DNA from: CAYSSG01 sp964433635
GTDB taxonomy: Bacteria > Atribacterota > Phoenicimicrobiia > Phoenicimicrobiales > Stramentimicrobiaceae
Assembly (NCBI GenBank): GCA_964433635.1
Contig: CAYSSG010000054.1
Span: 1 to 11,788 of the forward strand
Direction of reading: 5' to 3'
DNA length: 11,788 nucleotides
This document shows, one piece after another, positions 6,613 through 11,788 of this stretch. Below the pieces are notes generated by a model. That model was not told the DNA's origin. It was given only the letters and a program-made list of their open reading frames with translations, and searched no databases. How positions within the stretch are numbered: position 1 is the stretch's first letter; every line of letters begins with the position of its first letter. The translations under genes were made by a program, and so were the position numbers.

Positions 6613-6990
6613 TTATTTTTGATTCTGACCTAATCCTGAATGTGGTTCTACATTAGACTGGTCGGTTGGTTTTAAATGACCCTCTTTGTATTCCCGGATC
6701 ACTGATTCAACTGTACCACTGACGCCCGTAATCAACAGGATACCTGCGGCTTTCATGGTTTGGAAGGCATTGGGCCCACAATTTCCGGTCATCACAACTT
6801 TAACATCCTTGTCTGCCATCATTTGACCAGACTGTATGCCAACCCCTCCCATACCGCGGATATTACTGTTTTCAATCGCCTCAAATTGATCCTGTTCGGT
6901 ATCATAGATAATAAAGAAAGGGCTTCTGCCAAATCTGGGATCTACCTCACTCTTTGATTCCGGTCCCGAAGAAGTAACAGCAATTTTCAT
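6613..6990 (-). CDS. NifX/MTH1175-like protein (first copy)
   Basis: This 125-residue protein is another NifX/NafY-fold member, with MKIAVTSSGP at the N-terminus, DPRFGRSPFFIIYD (17-30), GGVGIQSGQMMAD (48-60), the conserved MTGNCGPNAF (67-76) with a single cysteine, and ITGVSGTVESVIREYKEG (87-104). The tail is short, polar and without the histidine cluster seen in the second copy. The two differ enough that they are not a recent duplication, and they may form a heterodimer (inference). The ATG at 6990 is preceded by AGGAGTG seven bases upstream. It is the first gene of the long operon, with a TATAAT-containing region about 50 bases upstream. A role in holding or transferring a metal cluster is inferred from the family and from the Mrp gene nearby. 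Confidence 0.93.
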   Translation of the reverse strand: MKIAVTSSGPESKSEVDPRFGRSPFFIIYDTEQDQFEAIENSNIRGMGGVGIQSGQMMADKDVKVVMTGNCGPNAFQTMKAAGILLITGVSGTVESVIREYKEGHLKPTDQSNVEPHSGLGQNQK

Positions 6991-7036
6991 TACATTTCAC
7001 TCCTGTTATATATTTAGATTTTCTTCACTATCCTTT

Positions 7037-7042
7037 ATTATA
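7037..7042 (-). promoter_or_regulatory. Possible -10 element for the NifX-Mrp operon
   Basis: A perfect TATAAT hexamer reads on the minus strand about 47 bases before the first NifX-like start. No good -35 hexamer lies 16-18 bases upstream (only T-rich sequence), so activity would need an activator or is uncertain. No Fur-box palindrome is seen here. Confidence 0.4.
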
Positions 7043-7088
7043 ACCCTTATAGCAAATGAATAAAAATAGTACTCTTGTTTTATTTACA

Positions 7089-7130
7089 AATGAATCATCA
7101 GTAGTGTATGAAATCTACTGATGATTCATT
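7089..7130. repeat. Perfect 16-bp inverted repeat (hairpin) after the DUF5320 gene
   Basis: Arms 7089-7104 and 7115-7130 are perfectly complementary over 16 bp, around a ten-base loop (7105-7114). It begins about 20 bases after the stop of the DUF5320 gene, so it is well placed to end or stabilise the fur2-DUF5320 transcript. After the stem the minus strand reads TGTAAATAAAAC, a poor T-run, so an intrinsic terminator is not certain. An operator or mRNA-stabilising hairpin is an alternative. The nonamer CAAATGAAT occurs at its edge (7087-7095) and again at 7053-7061. Confidence 0.6.
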
Positions 7131-7151
7131 GCATTGCACAGACAAATTGGT

Positions 7152-7532
7152 CTATTCTTTGGTTTCTTTCTTAAGTTCAGCCAATCGTTTATTGACGGCT
7201 TCTAATTCTGCCTTAATATCCTCTGCCTCTGCCTGGAGTAAATCCATCTCCTGTTTGGAATCCATTACACCCTGGTAAGGGTAGGGAGATCCGTAAACAG
7301 GATAGGCAGGAGGCACGGGAGCATAAGCTGGATATCCCGCGAAAGCTCCACGTCGGAAACCCCGACCGGCACCTCGTCCAAATCCACGACCAAATCCGCG
7401 TCTGAACCCCATTCCTAAACGACCACCAACGGGATTAGCATAACCCGGAACAGGGTAACCGGCACAATAACCTGCTGCCCTACCGGTCATCGGACCAAGG
7501 CCTGCAGGACCATTTCTGTCGCCACCTGGCAT
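7152..7532 (-). CDS. DUF5320-type Gly/Arg-rich protein with C-terminal coiled coil
   Basis: This 126-residue protein opens with MPGGDRNGPAGLGPMTGRAAGYC, the recognisable DUF5320-type start. The middle (42-63) is an almost pure Gly/Phe/Arg repeat of the form GRGFGRGAGRG. A Tyr/Pro/Ala-rich stretch (67-87) follows, then a charged heptad-like helix (about 93-125), probably a coiled coil. A single cysteine lies at residue 23. The open frame can be read from GTG 7541, but that GTG is part of the ribosome site itself; ATG 7532 follows AAAGGAGGTGA and is chosen. It starts five bases after the stop of the Fur-family gene, so the two are coupled. The function is unknown; linkage to a metal regulator and to a second DUF5320-like gene hints at metal-related work, possibly with self-association through the coiled coil. 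Confidence 0.88.
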   Translation of the reverse strand: MPGGDRNGPAGLGPMTGRAAGYCAGYPVPGYANPVGGRLGMGFRRGFGRGFGRGAGRGFRRGAFAGYPAYAPVPPAYPVYGSPYPYQGVMDSKQEMDLLQAEAEDIKAELEAVNKRLAELKKETKE

Positions 7533-7537
7533 TATAA

Positions 7538-7548
7538 TCACCTCCTTT
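7538..7548 (-). promoter_or_regulatory. Ribosome binding site that sets the DUF5320 start
   Basis: AAAGGAGGTGA on the minus strand is a near-perfect anti-16S match, placed five bases before ATG 7532. It is built from the last codons and the TGA stop of the Fur-family gene (Lys-Arg-Arg-stop), so the end of that protein and the start signal of the next share the same bases. Confidence 0.85.
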
Positions 7549-8038
7549 TCTCATCATAATAATCATCATCTTTGTGGCAATCATTGCATTCTCCGTAGAA
7601 CTGAAGTATACAATTCTTTACCTTAAATCCGTATTTTTGGTAAAGTTTTTCTTTCATTTTCTTAATCATATCCAATTCTTCCTCGGTCAATTCCTGGGAA
7701 TCCTGAAAGGTTCGGCAATTCATACAGATGAGGTGCTGATGGCAACTCACTCCCTCCACCTTGCCGGCTAATTCATACCGTGCTCTTCCCTCACCCGATT
7801 CCAGTTTCAGAACCAGGCCATTCTTGACCAGTAAATCCAGCGTCCTGTAAACTGTCGTTAAACCAATAGCAGGGTAAATCGCGTAGGCACGCAGATAAAT
7901 CTCTTCAGCACTGAGATGTTTCTCAGTATTGCTGAGAATCTGTAAAATAATTCTTCTTGGTAAGGTGAATCGATAACCCCTGCCTCTAAAATGACTTGGC
8001 CAGCCTTCCGGCGGACCTTTCCAAAATCTTCCCTTCAT
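7538..8038 (-). CDS. Fur-family transcriptional regulator (Fur 2)
   Basis: This 166-residue metal-dependent regulator has a basic, Trp/Gly-rich N-terminal extension (1-20) and a winged helix including IGLTTVYRTLDLLVKNGLV (58-76). The C-terminal metal domain has CHQHLIC (99-105), a first CxxC pair C105/C108 and a second C151/C154. It is clearly distinct from Fur 1, with a different extension and an acidic DDDYYDE tail, so it is probably a paralogue of other specificity rather than a copy. The ATG at 8038 has AAGGA eight bases upstream. It is co-transcribed with the DUF5320 gene behind a promoter whose start site is covered by a Fur-box-like palindrome. Iron, zinc, manganese or peroxide sensing cannot be separated by eye. 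Confidence 0.92.
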   Translation of the reverse strand: MKGRFWKGPPEGWPSHFRGRGYRFTLPRRIILQILSNTEKHLSAEEIYLRAYAIYPAIGLTTVYRTLDLLVKNGLVLKLESGEGRARYELAGKVEGVSCHQHLICMNCRTFQDSQELTEEELDMIKKMKEKLYQKYGFKVKNCILQFYGECNDCHKDDDYYDEKRR

Positions 8039-8049
8039 TTTATTGATCC

Positions 8050-8072
8050 TTAATGATAATGATTACCATTAA
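8050..8072. promoter_or_regulatory. Fur-box-like operator of the second Fur-family gene
   Basis: A 23-bp inverted repeat is centred on 8061, with one mismatched pair. Its core TGATAATGATTACCA (8054-8068) differs from the classical 7-1-7 Fur box at one position. As at the first fur gene, it begins right after the -10 hexamer and covers the expected transcription start, so it probably mediates autorepression. Fur 1 could also bind here, since the two cores are alike. Confidence 0.87.
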
Positions 8073-8073
8073 C

Positions 8074-8102
8074 ATTTTATAACGAAGATCATTCTCTGTC
8101 AA
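8074..8102 (-). promoter_or_regulatory. Promoter of fur2-DUF5320 with upstream A/T tract
   Basis: A perfect TTGACA (8097-8102) and TAAAAT (8074-8079) are 17 bases apart on the minus strand. Just upstream of the -35, a run of seven A residues (8106-8112) after eight T residues resembles an UP element. Part of that tract doubles as the T-run of the AOR terminator. Transcription should start near 8067, inside the operator. Confidence 0.8.
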
Positions 8103-8112
8103 CTGTTTTTTT

Positions 8113-8153
8113 AAAAAAAAGAAAAGACAGGATTTTTCTGTCTTTTCTTTTTT
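8113..8153 (-). terminator. Intrinsic terminator of the AOR gene
   Basis: A perfect 16-bp stem (arms 8115-8130 and 8138-8153, strongest part GAAAAGACAG/CTGTCTTTTC) with a seven-base loop is followed on the minus strand by eight T residues (8120-8113), some of which can pair in the A/T base of the stem. It lies about 42 bases after the AOR stop. The plus strand also carries a T-run, so it could work in both directions, but no plus-strand gene points at it. Confidence 0.87.
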
Positions 8154-8195
8154 CTTCTATATCATACAAGTATCAAAAAAATGGATCGATGATGA

Positions 8196-10349
8196 TTAAT
8201 TGCCTTTATAGTTCTTCAAGGTCTCTAAAACTTCCGGGAAATCAATTTTCAATCTCTTCATCGTTTCTATGGTCGGTACGCCATTATAATCCCAACCCCG
8301 TCTTTTATACACGGCATCACATAATAATTGATACTGTTTTTCCCTGAATTCCCTTAAAGCTTTCATCTTCTCCTGGACTGATTTTCCGGCAACCGGAAAT
8401 CCGACTTTCTCCTGTAATTGTTTATCATAGTATTCTATGCGTGATTCATATTCCTCGCAGGTGACCGGTCCCATGGCACGATAGGGTATGGCATCATACC
8501 TTCTGGTGCCGAAACCCATTTTCAAATTGAACAGACGCTGCAGGTTATGAACTGCTTCGGACTGGCTGATAATATCCTCTGTAGAAACCTTCTTACCGGT
8601 CACGCCTTCAAAAATCCAGCAATAATTTTCTACATGTTCCGGAATTTTGGCAGCAGTAATGCCGGAATACTTTTTCTTGTTATCTGCCGGTTCAATATCA
8701 TTCCAGGGAAGCTTGCACAATCCTACCAGGGAAAACCAGGTCCTGAATAAAGGGAAATAATATAAGGCCTCTGCCTTGTCCTCAAAGGTGGGAATCTGTT
8801 GATTCACCTGGTCCATAAAAATCAACCAGGATTCATCATGCTGCGGCCCCTTATTGGCAATACCATATCCACCCTGCTGGGCAAGGGACTCCTTGGTGAC
8901 ATATTCCGAAAATTCCATCCCCTTACATTCCATTCCAATATCATTTAGATGGGCTGAATCAGCATGATACTGTTCTGATATATATTTTTTACAACGGCGA
9001 ACACCCTGTCCGGCAATTTTTCCAAAGCCTTCTCCCCGGGCAATCTGATGGATCAATTCTAATAGAGCATCACTTTTGCCAAATCTCAAATCCAAACCAC
9101 CTGTTTTTTCCAGGTCCAAAATACCGGCTTCATAACATTCCATCAGAAAAGCGATGGTAGTACTTACCCCAATCGTATCAATGCCATAATGGTCACAATA
9201 AAAGTTGGCTTCCAGAACAGTTTCGGGATTAAAACAGCCACAGTTCCCACCAAAACCAGCTGCCGTTTCATACTCAGGACCATCAACAATAACCTTTTCG
9301 CCCTTTAAAGGACCAGTTTTCAGTTCAAATTGATCTACAGCATGGGAACAACGTAAGTTACATCCTATCCAGCAGGAATCACCTGTTTGCTTCTGGGAAA
9401 AACGTTCCAGCCAAACCCGGTTGCTGATATTTTCTGCCTCAGGATGGGTACCAAACCGGAAATTATGCACAGGCAAGCAGTGATGCTGATTCATGTGATC
9501 AAGAAGATTGATGGTACCGGTTTCGCGCATCCCGTTCTGGACATGATCCAGGGAAAGAATTTCCTTGGTCAGACGCTGTCCCGCTTTCCTTAGTAATTCA
9601 GGCTTAGCTGGATGATTGTCAGCGCTACCGATACCACTGTATTTAACAACAACTGCTGCTATCTTCTTATCCCTCAGAATCGAACCGGTTCCTCCCCGTG
9701 CTCCCTGTTTATAGCGAACTTTCCCGCGGTGACGGTCATACCAGCTGAAATTCAATATTCCCAATAAGGAATTTTCTGCTCCCTGCCCGGCAGAGACAAT
9801 GCTGACATTCGACTTATCCTGATCATCCTCAGCAAAATGATCGGTTAATTTTTCCACCAGAAGATAAGAATTCGTATCCTGATAGGGTGAAATCTGCACT
9901 TCGACTTCTCCTTTGTTGCCGTCAATAAAAATAATAACATCCTGATCTGCCTTCCCCTGAATTTCCAGAATATCCCAGCCTGAAAATTTTAGAAAAGGGG
10001 CAAAATACCCGCCGGCATTGTTATCATTTGCGCTTCCTGTTTCGGGAGAAAGACTAACCACATGGCTTTTCCCGCAGCCTGAATACTGGGTAATCCCGCA
10101 TATCGGGCCGGTACAGAAAATCAATTCATTCTCCGGATCATTCCACTTTGTCTCAGGTTTTACTGCCTGCCATAGATGCCATAGTCCATAACCCCGGCCT
10201 CCGGTTAAAACTTCTTTGACTTTTGCCGGAATATCTTTTATCTTTGCTTCACGCTTAGACAGATTGATATAAAGCGCCTTATCTGTGTACCCCCTGTTGA
10301 CCCCGGAGGGCTGATAGGAGAATGACATCAGCAGATGATCTTTGGACAT
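8196..10349 (-). CDS. Aldehyde:ferredoxin oxidoreductase family tungsten/molybdenum enzyme
   Basis: AOR-family enzymes use a tungsten or molybdenum bis-pterin and one 4Fe-4S cluster, typically to oxidise aldehydes with ferredoxin. This 717-residue protein has the N-terminal pterin-domain blocks NRGYTDKALYINLS (18-31) and GGRGYG (50-55), then FSGWDILEIQGKAD near 122-135 and ARGGTGS near 217-223. Three cluster cysteines follow at 326, 330 and 334 (CWIGCNLRC), then VDGPEYET near 355-362 and a fourth cysteine, probably C545 in GLCKLPWND. The Cys spacing C-x3-C-x3-C differs from the C-x2-C-x3-C of Pyrococcus AOR. ATG 10349 is used because GAGGAGG lies six bases upstream; the frame reaches back 13 codons more without a ribosome site. 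It has about 20 extra residues before the usual family start. It follows a P-loop gene by 80 bases and ends at a terminator. The substrate is not predictable; no MoaD-like or ferredoxin partner is adjacent. Confidence 0.92.
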   Translation of the reverse strand: MSKDHLLMSFSYQPSGVNRGYTDKALYINLSKREAKIKDIPAKVKEVLTGGRGYGLWHLWQAVKPETKWNDPENELIFCTGPICGITQYSGCGKSHVVSLSPETGSANDNNAGGYFAPFLKFSGWDILEIQGKADQDVIIFIDGNKGEVEVQISPYQDTNSYLLVEKLTDHFAEDDQDKSNVSIVSAGQGAENSLLGILNFSWYDRHRGKVRYKQGARGGTGSILRDKKIAAVVVKYSGIGSADNHPAKPELLRKAGQRLTKEILSLDHVQNGMRETGTINLLDHMNQHHCLPVHNFRFGTHPEAENISNRVWLERFSQKQTGDSCWIGCNLRCSHAVDQFELKTGPLKGEKVIVDGPEYETAAGFGGNCGCFNPETVLEANFYCDHYGIDTIGVSTTIAFLMECYEAGILDLEKTGGLDLRFGKSDALLELIHQIARGEGFGKIAGQGVRRCKKYISEQYHADSAHLNDIGMECKGMEFSEYVTKESLAQQGGYGIANKGPQHDESWLIFMDQVNQQIPTFEDKAEALYYFPLFRTWFSLVGLCKLPWNDIEPADNKKKYSGITAAKIPEHVENYCWIFEGVTGKKVSTEDIISQSEAVHNLQRLFNLKMGFGTRRYDAIPYRAMGPVTCEEYESRIEYYDKQLQEKVGFPVAGKSVQEKMKALREFREKQYQLLCDAVYKRRGWDYNGVPTIETMKRLKIDFPEVLETLKNYKGN

Positions 10350-10355
10350 TACAAA

Positions 10356-10362
10356 CCTCCTC
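10356..10362 (-). promoter_or_regulatory. Ribosome binding site that sets the AOR start
   Basis: GAGGAGG on the minus strand, six bases before ATG 10349, is close to the ideal Shine-Dalgarno sequence. Codons further upstream in the same frame would read through this site and have no comparable signal of their own. Confidence 0.85.
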
Positions 10363-10429
10363 AAAAAAATTCTTTTCCACCAAGCCACTGTAAGACATAA
10401 AACAACTTATATTATTTTACTACTAACTA

Positions 10430-11746
10430 TCATGAGAATTTTTTCTGCAGTACTTCCCTTAAATCAGGCCTTCCAATCTCCTGTAGTTCATATTTCACCC
10501 TGACAAAATCTTTATTCAGATGCATGACTCTGCTTAAATCAATCGGTGTCCCGATAATCACCAGCTCGGCATCACAATGATTGATTGTAGACTCCAATTC
10601 TCTTATCTGTTCCTGTCCATAGCCCATAGCCGGCAGTAGTCTGTCAATAAGAGGATATTTCTGGTAGGCTTCCTTAATGCTTCCCACTGCAAATGGTCTG
10701 GGATCAATCATCTCCTTAGCACCATATTTTTTTGCCGCAATGACACCAGCACCATATTGCATCTCACCATGCGTTACAGTTGGTCCATCTTCCACAACGA
10801 TTACTTTTTTGCCTCTTATTCTATCTGAATGATCTACTGTAATCGGTGAAGCGGCTTCTACCAGGGTAGCTTTTGGAGCCAGTAGATAGATATTTTCTCT
10901 CAGTAGGGCAATATTTTCCGGGCTTGCAGTATCAATTTTATTCATTACCACAACATCTGCCATCCTTAAATTAACGGCTCCCGGGTAATAGGTGATCTCA
11001 TGACCGGCTCGATGGGGATCGGTGATCACAATATGCAGATTCGGCCGATAAAAAGGAATATCATTATTGCCTCCGTCCCAAACAATAATATCCGCTTCCT
11101 TTTCAGCCTGCTTTAAAATTTCACTATAATCCACACCGGCATAAATAATATTCCCCAGATCCAGATGAGGCTCGTACTCTTCTCGTTCCTCAATGGTACA
11201 TTGAAATTTATCCAAATCTTCAACACTTTCATACCGTTGCCAAACCTGCCTGGTTAAATCTCCATAGGGCATAGGATGCCGGATAACAACGACCCTGTTA
11301 CCCATTTCCTTTAATATTTGAGTTACTTTACGTGTAGTCTGGCTTTTGCCGCTACCGGTTCTGACTGCACAAACAGAAACCAGAGGCACGCTCGCCTCTA
11401 ACATCGTACTCTCAGGACCCATCAGCCTGAAATCAGCTCCATTCGCTAAAACCAGGGAGGCCTTTTCCATCACATACTGATGGGACAGATCACTATAAGC
11501 CAGAATTACCTGATCAGCTTTGAATCGCTTTATTAAAGCAGGTAATTTTTCCTCAGGATAGATAGGGATGCCTTCAGGGTAGAAAGCTCCGCTTAACTTT
11601 GCAGGATATTTTCGATCCGCAATATCCGGGATTTGAGTAGCAGTAAAAGCTTTGACCTGATAGTCCTTGTTATTCCGAAAATAGACATTAAAATTATGAA
11701 AATCTCTTCCTGCAGCACCCATGATAATAATACTTTGTTTCTTCAT
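10430..11746 (-). CDS. Cyclic 2,3-diphosphoglycerate synthetase family P-loop protein
   Basis: This 438-residue cytosolic protein resembles the cyclic 2,3-diphosphoglycerate synthetase (cDPGS) family. That enzyme makes a thermoprotectant phosphate compound in some methanogens, but bacterial members are mostly of unproven function. An N-terminal Rossmann-like part begins IIIMGAAGRDFHNFN (6-20). The P-loop VRTGSGKSQTTR lies at 128-139, with WDGGNNDIPFY (223-233), VITDPHRAGHE (240-250), MNKID (268-272) and VEDGPTVTHGEM near 317-328. The MNKID block gives it a GTPase-like look, so nucleotide hydrolysis by another route is possible. The ATG at 11746 has GAAGGG about ten bases upstream. The gene upstream is outside the window; the AOR gene follows after 80 bases without a visible terminator, so they may share a transcript. 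The family call is fairly sure, the reaction is not. Confidence 0.87.
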   Translation of the reverse strand: MKKQSIIIMGAAGRDFHNFNVYFRNNKDYQVKAFTATQIPDIADRKYPAKLSGAFYPEGIPIYPEEKLPALIKRFKADQVILAYSDLSHQYVMEKASLVLANGADFRLMGPESTMLEASVPLVSVCAVRTGSGKSQTTRKVTQILKEMGNRVVVIRHPMPYGDLTRQVWQRYESVEDLDKFQCTIEEREEYEPHLDLGNIIYAGVDYSEILKQAEKEADIIVWDGGNNDIPFYRPNLHIVITDPHRAGHEITYYPGAVNLRMADVVVMNKIDTASPENIALLRENIYLLAPKATLVEAASPITVDHSDRIRGKKVIVVEDGPTVTHGEMQYGAGVIAAKKYGAKEMIDPRPFAVGSIKEAYQKYPLIDRLLPAMGYGQEQIRELESTINHCDAELVIIGTPIDLSRVMHLNKDFVRVKYELQEIGRPDLREVLQKKFS

Positions 11747-11788
11747 TCAGAATCGCCCTTCCCAGATTATTTACTTCAATTGTAATAT

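Noticed and set aside
6187..6990. Possible nitrogen-fixation locus because of NifX-like proteins
   Set aside because: No nifHDK, nifE, nifN or nifB gene is present; the NifX/MTH1175 fold is common outside nitrogen fixation.
10350..10388. Thirteen-codon N-terminal extension of the AOR protein
   Set aside because: It reads through the GAGGAGG ribosome site, has no site of its own, and is unlike the family N-terminus.
10433..10447. Possible Fur half-site TGAGAAT at the end of the cDPGS-family gene
   Set aside because: The second arm is missing (no ATTnTCA match) and it lies inside the coding end of the cDPGS-family gene, not at a promoter.

Overview
The window looks like chromosome from an anaerobic, AT-rich bacterium of Firmicutes or Atribacterota type. 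The basis is strong AGGAGG-type ribosome sites, TTGACA/TATAAT-type promoters, an aldehyde:ferredoxin oxidoreductase (AOR) family enzyme, ferrous-iron (Feo) uptake, and NifX-like and Mrp proteins. The exact lineage cannot be settled from this sequence. Coding density is high. No gap exceeds about 165 bases; the longest (3104-3264, 6991-7151 and 8039-8195) hold the regulatory sites listed. I see no tRNA, rRNA, CRISPR array, transposase or prophage gene.

Layout: one small membrane protein gene (DUF1622, 87-455) lies on the plus strand with its own promoter. Everything else is on the minus strand, so transcription runs from high to low coordinates. (1) 11746-8196: a P-loop protein of the cyclic 2,3-diphosphoglycerate synthetase family and an AOR-family tungsten/molybdenum oxidoreductase, closed by a strong hairpin/T-run terminator. 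(2) 8038-7152: a second Fur-family repressor gene with a Fur-box-like operator, coupled to a Gly/Arg-rich DUF5320-type protein and followed by a perfect 16-bp inverted repeat. (3) 6990-3265: two NifX/MTH1175-like proteins, a Gly/Arg-rich zinc-ribbon protein, an Mrp-type ATPase, a small four-cysteine protein, a DUF89 phosphatase-like protein and a DUF123 (GIY-YIG-like) protein, mostly tightly packed. (4) 3103-478: fur-feoA-feoB, a ferrous-iron uptake operon with a clear Fur box on its promoter.

How it fits together (inference): the region reads as a metal and iron-sulfur handling island. FeoAB imports Fe(II). The two Fur-type regulators sense metal and probably repress their own operons through palindromes lying just downstream of the -10 box. 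Mrp with NifX-like proteins suggests carriage or assembly of a metal or Fe-S cofactor, recalling the Mrp plus NifX-domain 'orange protein' genes of Desulfovibrio. The AOR enzyme upstream is a large consumer of Fe-S and tungstopterin/molybdopterin cofactor. Four starts (Fur 1, four-Cys protein, DUF5320 protein, AOR) are placed downstream of the longest open frame because that is where the ribosome sites, and in two cases the promoters, put them.
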